Of a stretch of 64,000 nt of DNA, positions 1-7,340 are shown one piece after another. Location of the stretch: the NCBI RefSeq assembly GCF_000503215.1, contig NZ_AYTD01000014.1, forward strand, positions 266,515 to 330,514. Direction: 5' to 3'. The position numbers and the translations under genes are program-made. How positions within the stretch are numbered: position 1 is the stretch's first letter; each line of letters opens with the position of its first letter. This stretch comes from Pseudomonas canadensis. Its GTDB lineage: Bacteria; Pseudomonadota; Gammaproteobacteria; Pseudomonadales; Pseudomonadaceae. Below the pieces are notes generated by a model. The model was not told the origin of the DNA, did not search any database, and saw nothing but the letters and a program-made list of their open reading frames with translations.

Positions 1-410
1 AAGAAGTCCAAGGGCACGCTGAAAACAGCGGCGATTTCGGCATCGTTGGCCAGGTATTCGACGTAATCTGGGATGACGCCGACATACGGCGTAACCCGAA
101 TGCCATGCAGGGAGATCAACGGGCTCAGCGGGCCGATCACTTCGACCAGCCCGGGCGGCAGGCCGATTTCTTCTTCGGCCTCGCGCAGCGCGGTGAAGAT
201 CAGGTCCGGGTCTTCGGGGTCACGGCGCCCGCCGGGAAAGGCCACTTCGCCACCATGGGTCGACAGGCCACTGGCGCGCAGGGTCAGGATCAGCTCAGGT
301 TCGTCACTGCGGGTAATCGGCACCAGCACCGCGGCCTCGGGGAAACGCCCGTCGGTTTCAAGCGTGTGGGGGGTGTGATTGCTTACCCGGCGAAGTAGCT
401 CGTCCAGCAT
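1..410 (-). CDS. CoA pyrophosphatase, NUDIX family (partial, 3' end outside window)
   Basis: The gene runs off the left edge, so only the N-terminal ~136 residues are present. Translation from the ATG at 410 gives MLDELLRRVS followed by a NUDIX fold. The motif AFPGGRRDPED leads into the NUDIX box, whose core REAEEEIGL matches the REUXEEXGU consensus. The stretch GGEVAFPGGRRD before the NUDIX box is typical of the YeaB/NudL-type CoA pyrophosphatases (UPF0035), which cleave CoA to phosphopantetheine and 3',5'-ADP with Mg or Mn. An overlapping upstream ATG is out of frame, so 410 is the start. The next gene is divergent. Family assignment is firm; the precise substrate is inferred from family. 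Confidence 0.85.
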   Translation of the reverse strand, partial: MLDELLRRVSNHTPHTLETDGRFPEAAVLVPITRSDEPELILTLRASGLSTHGGEVAFPGGRRDPEDPDLIFTALREAEEEIGLPPGLVEVIGPLSPLISLHGIRVTPYVGVIPDYVEYLANDAEIAAVFSVPLDF

Positions 411-559
411 GAGTCATCTCGGTCTGTTGGCTACCTTGCATCATGCACCAAAGCTCGCGGGCGCCCAACCCCAAAACCCGCGCCGTGTCGCTAAACGACA
501 ACTTGTTGCAGCGCCCTGCCCGTCACGCCAAGATAGACGCACTTTCCAGGAACCCCAGC

Positions 560-1108
560 ATGAATTTCTGCAGCCAGTGCGGTAAACCGGTCACCCAACG
601 CATCCCCGAAGGCGACGGCCGCCTGCGCTTTGTGTGTGATCACTGCTCGACCATCCACTACCAGAACCCCAACATCGTCGCCGGCACCGTACCCGTGTGG
701 GGCGATAAAGTGCTGCTGTGCCGTCGCGCCATCGAACCGCGCCTGGGCTACTGGACCCTGCCCGCCGGCTTCATGGAAAACGGCGAGACCGTGGAACAGG
801 CCGCCATGCGCGAAACCCTGGAAGAAGCCTGCGCCCGCGTGCACAACCTGAACATCTATACGCTGATCGACGTGCCACACATCAACCAGGTGCATATTTT
901 CTACCGCGCCGACCTGCTCGACCTGGACTTCGCCGCCGGTCCCGAGAGCCTGGAAGTGCAGCTGTTCGATGAAGCCGACATCCCTTGGTCCGAGCTGGCT
1001 TTCCGCACGGTCGGGCGTACCCTGGAATACTTTTTCGCTGACCGCAGGCAACAGTCGTTCCCGGTGCGCAGCGAAGCCGTGCCGGCGATGGGAAAGCCCG
1101 CGCCATGA
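560..1108 (+). CDS. NUDIX hydrolase with N-terminal zinc ribbon
   Basis: The protein has 182 residues. An open frame continues upstream to 443, but the ATG at 560 is preceded by AGGAA and begins directly with the conserved domain (MNFCSQCGKPV), so I prefer it. A four-cysteine zinc ribbon (CSQC near residue 4 and CDHC near residue 26) is followed by a NUDIX domain with GFMENGETVEQAA and the catalytic core RETLEEACA. Zinc-ribbon NUDIX proteins of this size act on nucleotide cofactors such as NADH, ADP-ribose or FAD. Which of these it uses cannot be read from the sequence. Its stop overlaps the start of the next gene (ATGA), so the two are probably translationally coupled. Confidence 0.9.
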   Translation: MNFCSQCGKPVTQRIPEGDGRLRFVCDHCSTIHYQNPNIVAGTVPVWGDKVLLCRRAIEPRLGYWTLPAGFMENGETVEQAAMRETLEEACARVHNLNIYTLIDVPHINQVHIFYRADLLDLDFAAGPESLEVQLFDEADIPWSELAFRTVGRTLEYFFADRRQQSFPVRSEAVPAMGKPAP

Positions 1109-1632
1109 CACTGGGGATACCGTCTTTGATGCGCTGGGTGCTTGCCCTGCTCTGCCTGTCGTTCACCACGCTGTCACCAGCCTCCACCGTGCAAACCCTG
1201 GGCGGCAAGCCTGTCGAAAAAGTCCTGGTGCTCAAGTCTGCCCACCAATTGCAGTTGATCAACGACGGCAAGCCTTTCAAGACCTACCGCATTTCCCTGG
1301 GCAAGAACCCCAAGGGCCACAAGCTGATCGAGGGCGACCGCCGTACGCCAGAGGGCCTGTACTGGATCGACTGGCGCAAGACCAGCGACCGCTTCAACCT
1401 GGCCATGCACATCTCCTACCCAAACATCAGCGACGCCGCCCGCGCCCGCCGCGAAGGCGTGAAGCCCGGCAGCATGATCATGATCCACGGCACCCCCGAC
1501 ACCGAGGATTACCCGGAACAGTGGTTCCACACCCTGGACTGGACCGACGGCTGCATCGGCATGCGCAACGTGGACATGCGCGAAGTTTGGAACTTGGTCA
1601 AAGACGGCACCCTGATCGAGATTCGTCCGTAA
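1105..1632 (+). CDS. L,D-transpeptidase family protein (YkuD domain), periplasmic
   Basis: The 175-residue product has a signal peptide (about residues 1-27, hydrophobic core WVLALLCLSF). It is followed by a YkuD domain with the conserved histidine in IHGT (about residue 128) and the nucleophilic cysteine in TDGCIGMRN (about residue 150). YkuD enzymes make or break L,D peptide cross-links or lipoprotein attachments in murein. The usual S/T-H-G-C signature reads T-D-G-C here, a variant also seen in the YafK/ErfK-like branch, so the exact reaction is uncertain. The start overlaps the stop of the NUDIX gene by four bases. Confidence 0.87.
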   Translation: MTLGIPSLMRWVLALLCLSFTTLSPASTVQTLGGKPVEKVLVLKSAHQLQLINDGKPFKTYRISLGKNPKGHKLIEGDRRTPEGLYWIDWRKTSDRFNLAMHISYPNISDAARARREGVKPGSMIMIHGTPDTEDYPEQWFHTLDWTDGCIGMRNVDMREVWNLVKDGTLIEIRP

Positions 1633-1681
1633 TCTCGTACCGTTCGTAAAATAATTCGAAAAAATTCCTGCCCTGCCCCAC

Positions 1682-1715
1682 GCCCGCCGGTGAATACCAG
1701 TTCACCCCCGCGGGC
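1682..1715. other. Hairpin downstream of the YkuD gene
   Basis: GCCCGC (1682-1687) pairs with GCGGGC (1710-1715), and inner GGTGAA pairs with TTCACC. There is no clear T-run after it, so it is a weak candidate for a terminator of the 560-1632 pair. Confidence 0.4.
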
Positions 1716-1748
1716 TGCGCAGTTCTGCGCGTGATAAAGACCTCTCTA

Positions 1749-1764
1749 ATACCACTTGATACCA
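1749..1764. promoter_or_regulatory. Putative NagR operator, box 1
   Basis: ATACCACTTGATACCA. Its reverse complement, TGGTATCAAGTGGTAT, is a direct repeat of TGGTAT with a 10-bp period. A second, near-identical copy in opposite orientation lies at 1820-1836. The position upstream of the GntR-type regulator gene makes it a likely self-recognised site. That the regulator binds here is inferred. Confidence 0.6.
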
Positions 1765-1813
1765 GGCCCCATTACAGAGCCCGAAAACCAATGCCTGCAC
1801 CATTTTGACTGCA

Positions 1814-1842
1814 TTGACATGGTATTTAAGTGGTATTAATTT
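1814..1842 (+). promoter_or_regulatory. Putative nag operon promoter with NagR operator box 2 in the spacer
   Basis: A consensus -35 TTGACA (1814-1819) is followed by exactly 17 bases and a -10-like TAATTT (1837-1842). The 17-base spacer is TGGTATTTAAGTGGTAT, a copy of box 1. Binding of the regulator there would block RNA polymerase. Transcription would start about 45 bases before the nagR ATG. Confidence 0.6.
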
Positions 1843-1894
1843 CCGGCCCATACCGGGCGACAACACTCCAATAACCGCATCGGAAACCTTAACG

Positions 1895-2653
1895 ATGAAT
1901 CCCATCCTGGCCCTGCGCCCCGACGACAAACAATCCACGCCGCTGTACCTGCAATTGGCGCGCAAACTGGAAGCGGCGATCCATGCCGGCCAGTGGACGT
2001 CCGAGCAGGCACTGCCGTCAGAACGCGTTCTCAGCGAGCAATTGAGCATTTCGCGCGTCACCGCACGCAAGGCGTTGGAAGTGTTGTTTGCCCAAGGGCT
2101 GATCCGCCGCAACCAAGGTTCCGGCACCTATATTTCGCCACGTTTGGAACAGCCGCTGTCGCGCCTGTCGGGGTTCAGCGAAATGCTGCGGCTCAAGGGT
2201 TTCGTGCCCAGCTCCCAATGGCTGGAGCGTGAACTGACCCAGCCGACCCACGAAGAGATGATCCGCCTGGGCCTGTCGCCCGCCGACAAAGTGGCTCGCC
2301 TCAAGCGCTTGCGTAAGGCGGATGACACGGTGATGGCAATTGAAATGACCACCATGCCCGCCTCGGTGCTGCCACAGCCACAAGCCATCGGCCACTCGCT
2401 GTACGAGTACCTGGAAGGCATCGGCAAACCGGTGGTGCGCGCCCTGCAGCATATCCAGGCGATCAACGCCTCGGACGAGTTCGCCAAGCTGGTCGGCATC
2501 GCCCCCGGCACCGCCATGCTGCTGATGACCCGGGTCGGCTACACCGCCGATAACACCCCGATCGAAATCACCGACACCTACTGCCGCAACGACTACTACG
2601 ACTTCGTCGCAGAACTGCGTCGCCACGACTATTCCGCTGAACTGCGAATTTAG
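1895..2653 (+). CDS. GntR/HutC-family transcriptional regulator of the GlcNAc operon
   Basis: The 252-residue protein has an N-terminal winged helix (about residues 15-80; PLYLQLARKLEAAI, then LPSERVLSEQLSISRVTARKAL). A UTRA effector domain (about 100-245) is typical of the HutC subfamily, which senses sugar phosphates or similar ligands. The frame is open upstream to 1805, but that would place the start inside the promoter. The ATG at 1895 starts at the normal family N-terminus. It is the first gene of an operon for N-acetylglucosamine uptake and breakdown. It probably represses its own operon and is relieved by an amino-sugar phosphate (GlcN6P or GlcNAc6P, inferred from DasR/NagQ relatives). 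Confidence 0.9.
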   Translation: MNPILALRPDDKQSTPLYLQLARKLEAAIHAGQWTSEQALPSERVLSEQLSISRVTARKALEVLFAQGLIRRNQGSGTYISPRLEQPLSRLSGFSEMLRLKGFVPSSQWLERELTQPTHEEMIRLGLSPADKVARLKRLRKADDTVMAIEMTTMPASVLPQPQAIGHSLYEYLEGIGKPVVRALQHIQAINASDEFAKLVGIAPGTAMLLMTRVGYTADNTPIEITDTYCRNDYYDFVAELRRHDYSAELRI

Positions 2654-2663
2654 AGAACTGCCC

Positions 2664-3770
2664 ATGTCCGAAGACAACATCCTCACGCCCAGCGGCTGGA
2701 TTCGCGGCCGCCTGGTGCACGCGCACGGCAAGGTCGTCGCCATCGAAGGCACGCCCTGCGACCCGGCTGAAAACGAGTTGCCCTACCTGCTGCCGGGCTT
2801 TATCGACCTGCATGTGCACGGCGGTGGCGGCGCGGACATCATGGAAGGCCGCGATGCCTTCGAGACGATCACCCGCACCCATGTGCGCTTTGGTACTACC
2901 TCGTTGCTGGCCACCACCATGACAGCTCCGGTGGAGGAAATCTCCAGCGTGCTTGGCCAGCTCGGCACGTTCTGCGAGCAACGTCCTACCGGCAGCGCCC
3001 GTGTACTCGGCGTGCACCTGGAAGGGCCCTACATCAATCCCGGAAAACTCGGCGCCCAACCCAACTTCGCCCACACCGCGTTGATGGCCGAAGTGGAAGC
3101 CTACCTGCGCCTGGCGCCAATCCGCGTGATCACCATCGCGCCGGAAATCGCTGGCCACGACGGCCTGATCCGCGCCCTCAGCGAACGCGGCGTGCGCATG
3201 CAGATCGGCCACACCCTGGGCAGCTACGAAGAAGGCGTCGCCGCCCTCGCCGCCGGAGCCACCAGCTTTACCCATTTGTACAACGCGATGAGCCCGTTGC
3301 ATCACCGCGAGCCGGGCATCGTCGGCGCCGCGTTGGCCCACGCCAAATACGCCGAATTGATCCCGGATCTGCTCCACGTTCACCCCGGCGCCATGCGCGT
3401 GGCGTTGCGCTCGATCCCATGCCTGTATTGCGTCACCGATTCCACCGCCGCCGCCGGCATGCCCGACGGTGAATACAAGCTGGGCAGCCACACCGTGACC
3501 AAATGCCTGGGCGGCGTACGCCTGGCCGATGGCACCCTGGCCGGCAGCACGCTGACCATGGACCAGGCGCTGCGCAACCTGGTGAAGATCGGCTTGCCCA
3601 TCAGCGAAGCCTCACAACGCCTGTCGCAATTTCCTGCGGACTACCTGGGCCTGGAAGAACGCGGCCGCCTGCAACCCGGCAGCTTTGCCGACTGCGTGCG
3701 CCTGGACCGCTCCCTGACACTCACCGACGTAATGGTCGAAGGAGAAACCATTGACTTCAAAAATGCTTGA
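2664..3770 (+). CDS. nagA: N-acetylglucosamine-6-phosphate deacetylase
   Basis: The 368-residue amidohydrolase has the metal-binding motif DLHVHGGGG (His50, His52), HLEGPYINP, the His-bearing IGHTLG and FTHLYNAMSPLHHREPG. The catalytic aspartate motif is VTDSTAAAGMPDG. It converts GlcNAc-6-phosphate to glucosamine-6-phosphate plus acetate in the cytoplasm. It lies 10 bases after nagR, and its end overlaps the next gene by 20 bases. Length and motifs match the family. Confidence 0.95.
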   Translation: MSEDNILTPSGWIRGRLVHAHGKVVAIEGTPCDPAENELPYLLPGFIDLHVHGGGGADIMEGRDAFETITRTHVRFGTTSLLATTMTAPVEEISSVLGQLGTFCEQRPTGSARVLGVHLEGPYINPGKLGAQPNFAHTALMAEVEAYLRLAPIRVITIAPEIAGHDGLIRALSERGVRMQIGHTLGSYEEGVAALAAGATSFTHLYNAMSPLHHREPGIVGAALAHAKYAELIPDLLHVHPGAMRVALRSIPCLYCVTDSTAAAGMPDGEYKLGSHTVTKCLGGVRLADGTLAGSTLTMDQALRNLVKIGLPISEASQRLSQFPADYLGLEERGRLQPGSFADCVRLDRSLTLTDVMVEGETIDFKNA

Positions 3771-4773
3771 AGAGGCCCTGGCCTCCTGCGACGCCGTGGC
3801 CGCCCAACTGCAACGCCTGGACCCGGCGCTGGAGGAAATCGCCGGCCGCCTGCGCCGTCAGCCGCCGCAGGTGGCGATGACCATCGCCCGTGGCAGCTCG
3901 GACCATGCCGCCAGCTATTTCGCCTATCTGACCATGCAGCACGTCGGCATTCCGGTGGCGTCGTTGCCGATGTCGGTAGTGACCCTGTTGCAGGCGCCAA
4001 TGAAAGTCAGCGGCCAGGTGGCGTTTGGTTTCTCCCAGTCGGGGCAAAGTCCGGACTTGGTGAACAGCCTGCGTCTGCTACGCAAACGCGGTGCCCTGAG
4101 CATTTCGCTGGTCAACGCCGAAGACTCGCCGCTGGAAGCCGCCTGCGAATTCCATGTGCCGCTGTGCGCCGGGCCGGAACACAGTGTGGCCGCGACCAAA
4201 AGCTTCATCGCCACCCTCAGCGCCAGCGCGCAGCTGATTGGCCACTGGAACCAGGAAACGGAGTTGCTGCAAGCCTGCCGCGCCCTGCCCGATGACCTGC
4301 GTGCCGCCGCCAAGCAAGATTGGACGGTTGCCATCGACGCCCTGCGCGACTGCCAGCAATTGATGGTCATCGGTCGCGGCGCCGGTTTCGCCATCGCCCA
4401 GGAAGCTGCACTCAAGCTCAAGGAAACCTCGGCGATCCAGGCCGAAGCCTTCAGCAGCGCCGAAGTGCGTCACGGACCGATGGCCCTGATTGGCGACAAC
4501 TATCCCCTGCTGGTCTTCGCCCCGCGCGGCGCCGAGCAAGCCGGCCTGCTGAGCCTGGCCGCCGACATGCGCCAGCGCGGCGCCCGTGTATTGCTGGCTG
4601 CGCCGGATGACATCGTCGAGCGCGACCTGACCCTGAGCCGCGCCGAACACCAGACCCTGGACCCGATCCTGGCAATCCAGAGTTTCTACGTGATGGCGGC
4701 AGGTTTGGCGCAAGCCCGAGGCATGGACCCGGACCAGCCGCGTCACCTGAGCAAAGTTACCCGCACTCACTGA
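3751..4773 (+). CDS. SIS-domain glucosamine-6-phosphate deaminase (NagB-II / GlmS-like)
   Basis: The 340-residue protein has two tandem SIS sugar-isomerase domains: ARGSSDHAASYF and FSQSGQSPD in the first, GRGAGFAIAQEAALKLKET and AEVRHGPMAL in the second. It lacks the glutaminase domain of GlmS. In nag operons this type replaces classical NagB and turns GlcN6P into fructose-6-phosphate plus ammonia. A TTG start at 3751 is favoured because AAGGAG (3739-3744) lies six bases before it. The ATG at 3763 would be 18 bases from that site. The first 20 bases overlap nagA, which suggests translational coupling. Confidence 0.9.
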   Translation: MTSKMLEEALASCDAVAAQLQRLDPALEEIAGRLRRQPPQVAMTIARGSSDHAASYFAYLTMQHVGIPVASLPMSVVTLLQAPMKVSGQVAFGFSQSGQSPDLVNSLRLLRKRGALSISLVNAEDSPLEAACEFHVPLCAGPEHSVAATKSFIATLSASAQLIGHWNQETELLQACRALPDDLRAAAKQDWTVAIDALRDCQQLMVIGRGAGFAIAQEAALKLKETSAIQAEAFSSAEVRHGPMALIGDNYPLLVFAPRGAEQAGLLSLAADMRQRGARVLLAAPDDIVERDLTLSRAEHQTLDPILAIQSFYVMAAGLAQARGMDPDQPRHLSKVTRTH

Positions 4774-4787
4774 GTGGTGTTTTCCTG

Positions 4788-7313
4788 ATGAGTACCGTGC
4801 CCATGTCCTACAACAATAATGAATTGACCCTCAGCGCCCCGTTAAGCGGGCCCGTGCTGACCCTGGGCGACGTTCCTGATGAAGTGTTTGCAAGCCACGC
4901 CATGGGCGATGGTATTGCCATCGACCCCCTGAACGATTGCCTGCATGCGCCCTGTGACGGCGTGATCATCCATGTCGCGCGCACCGGGCACGCCCTGACG
5001 ATTCGCGCCCAGAACGGTGCCGAGGTGTTGATGCATGTGGGCATCGATACTGTGGAACTGAACGGCGAAGGCTTTGCCTTGCTGGTGAAGGAAGGCGCGA
5101 AGGTGAGCAAGGGGCAAGCATTGGTGCAGTTTGACCTGGACCGCATTGCGCGCCAGTGCAAGAGCTTGATCAGCCTGATCATCCTGACCAATGGCGAACG
5201 TTTCGAATTGCGTTCGGTAGCCGGGCAATCGATCAAGGTCGGCGAGCCGTTGTTGCAGGTCGTGGCGCGTTCGGCGGCAGCGGTTCAAGCCGCTGTGGAT
5301 AACTCGGCCACTGAAGTCAGCGCCAGCGTGCGCATCACGCATCGCGGTGGTTTGCATGCGCGTCCGGCGGCGTTGATCCGCAAGACGGCCCAGGGTTTCA
5401 GCAGCCAGGCACAGCTGCATTTCGGTGAAAAATCAGCTTCGTGTGACAGCTTGATTGGCTTGATGGGACTGGGTATTGGCGAAGGGGATGAAGTGCGTGT
5501 GAGCTGTCGCGGCAAGGATGCGGAGGCGGCGTTACAGGCACTGGTCGCGGCCTTGTCCGCCGCCATCAAGCACGAACACCACGCCCCCGTCGTTGCCACC
5601 CCACGCCGAGCCAACACCGAAGCCGGCGTGTTGCAAGGTGTGTGTGCTGCTCCGGGTCTCGTATGTGGGCCGCTGTTCCGCCTGACGGGTATCGAACTGC
5701 CGGCAGACGCCGGCCACCATACTGCCGATGAGCAGCTGCAACGCCTGGACACCGCCCTGGAGCAAGTGCGCAGCGAAATTCGCATGACTCTGGATCAAGC
5801 GCGCCAGCGCAAGAACGTCGAGGAAGAAGACATCTTCGCCGCCCACCTCGCGCTGATGGAAGATCCTAACCTGCTGGAAGCCGCGACCGGCTCCATCGAA
5901 AAAGGCAGCGCAGCGACTCACGCCTGGCGCGATGCAATCCAGGCGCAATGCGCGGTATTGCTGGCCCTGGGCAAACCACTGTTTGCCGAACGCGCCAACG
6001 ATCTGCGTGATTTGCAACAACGGGTACTGCGTGCGTTGCTGGGTGAGGCCTGGCATTTCGAATTGCCCGCGGGGTCGATTGTCAGCGCCCATGAACTGAC
6101 CCCCTCAGACCTGCTGCAACTCAGCGCGCAACAGGCCGTCGGCATTTGCATGGCCGAAGGCGGCGCCACCTCTCACGTGGCGATCCTGGCTCGCGGCAAA
6201 GGTTTGCCCTGCGTGGTGGCGTTGGGTGCCGAAGTCCTCGATGTGCCCCAAGGTCAACGTGTGGTGCTGGACGCCGCCAACGGCCGCCTGGAACTGGCAC
6301 CCAGCGACGCGCGCCACGCCGAAGTGCACCAGATTCGTGACGCGCAGAAACGGCGTCGCCAGCAGCAACAGGCCCAGGCTCAACAGCCGGCGCGCACCAG
6401 CGATGGCGTGACCATCGAAGTGGCCGCCAATGTCGCTTCCAGTGCCGAAGCCCTGGTGGCGTTTGAAAATGGCGCCGATGGCGTCGGCCTGCTGCGCACC
6501 GAATTTCTCTTCGTTGATCGTCGCACTGCACCGGATGAACAGGAGCAGCGCCAGGCCTACCAAGCAGTACTGGATGCCATGGGCGACAAGTCGGTGATCA
6601 TCCGCACCATCGACGTGGGCGGCGACAAGCAGCTCGACTACCTGCCGCTGCCGGTCGAAGCGAATCCGGTGCTGGGCCTGCGCGGTATTCGCCTGGCCCA
6701 AGTGCGCCCGGAACTGCTCGACCAGCAACTGCGCGCGCTGCTGCAGGTCTCCCCACTGGAGCGCTGCCGCATCCTGCTGCCGATGGTCAGTGAAGTGGAT
6801 GAGCTGCTGCAGATCCGCCAGCGTTTGGATGAGTTGTGCGTGGAGCTGGAACTGACCCAGCGCCCCGAACTGGGCGTGATGATCGAAGTGCCCGCTGCCG
6901 CACTGATGGCCGAGCAGTTGGCCAAGCACGCGGACTTCCTGTCCATCGGCACCAATGACTTGTCCCAGTACACCCTGGCCATGGACCGCGACCACGCCGG
7001 CCTTGCCGCGCGCGTCGATGCGCTGCACCCGGCGCTGCTGCGGCTGATCGCCCAGACCTGCGCGGGCGCTGCAAAACACGGGCGTTGGGTCGGCGTGTGT
7101 GGCGCCCTCGCCTCCGACCCGTTGGCCACGCCGGTCCTGGTGGGCCTGGGGGTCAGCGAGCTGTCGGTAAGCCCGCCGCAGATCGGAGAAATCAAGGACC
7201 GCGTCCGCCACTTGGACGCGGCGCAATGCCGGCAACTGAGCCAAGGGCTGCTCGACCTGAGCAGCGCCAAAGCCGTTCGCCAAGCCTGTCAACACCACTG
7301 GCCGCTGAGCTGA
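4788..7313 (+). CDS. Fused PTS protein EIIA(Glc-type)-HPr-EI for GlcNAc
   Basis: This 841-residue multidomain phosphotransferase has three parts. An EIIA of the glucose (Crr) type spans about 1-150, with phospho-His83 in VLMHVGIDTV. HPr spans about 178-265, with His190 in GLHARPAAL. Enzyme I spans about 280-835, with His463 in GGATSHVAILARG and the active-site region GVCGALASD near the end. It takes phosphate from PEP and delivers it to the EIIB domain of NagE, encoded 27 bases downstream, so this operon carries its own general PTS components. A second ATG at 4803 is possible; neither start has a strong ribosome-binding site. A paralogue lies at 15863-18379. Confidence 0.95.
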   Translation: MSTVPMSYNNNELTLSAPLSGPVLTLGDVPDEVFASHAMGDGIAIDPLNDCLHAPCDGVIIHVARTGHALTIRAQNGAEVLMHVGIDTVELNGEGFALLVKEGAKVSKGQALVQFDLDRIARQCKSLISLIILTNGERFELRSVAGQSIKVGEPLLQVVARSAAAVQAAVDNSATEVSASVRITHRGGLHARPAALIRKTAQGFSSQAQLHFGEKSASCDSLIGLMGLGIGEGDEVRVSCRGKDAEAALQALVAALSAAIKHEHHAPVVATPRRANTEAGVLQGVCAAPGLVCGPLFRLTGIELPADAGHHTADEQLQRLDTALEQVRSEIRMTLDQARQRKNVEEEDIFAAHLALMEDPNLLEAATGSIEKGSAATHAWRDAIQAQCAVLLALGKPLFAERANDLRDLQQRVLRALLGEAWHFELPAGSIVSAHELTPSDLLQLSAQQAVGICMAEGGATSHVAILARGKGLPCVVALGAEVLDVPQGQRVVLDAANGRLELAPSDARHAEVHQIRDAQKRRRQQQQAQAQQPARTSDGVTIEVAANVASSAEALVAFENGADGVGLLRTEFLFVDRRTAPDEQEQRQAYQAVLDAMGDKSVIIRTIDVGGDKQLDYLPLPVEANPVLGLRGIRLAQVRPELLDQQLRALLQVSPLERCRILLPMVSEVDELLQIRQRLDELCVELELTQRPELGVMIEVPAAALMAEQLAKHADFLSIGTNDLSQYTLAMDRDHAGLAARVDALHPALLRLIAQTCAGAAKHGRWVGVCGALASDPLATPVLVGLGVSELSVSPPQIGEIKDRVRHLDAAQCRQLSQGLLDLSSAKAVRQACQHHWPLS

Positions 7314-7340
7314 CAACAACAAGAAAAAAGGAGACTCGCC

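Noticed and set aside
443..559. N-terminal extension of the NUDIX gene to the ATG at 443
   Set aside because: The extra 39 codons lie before a good ribosome-binding site and have no family counterpart.
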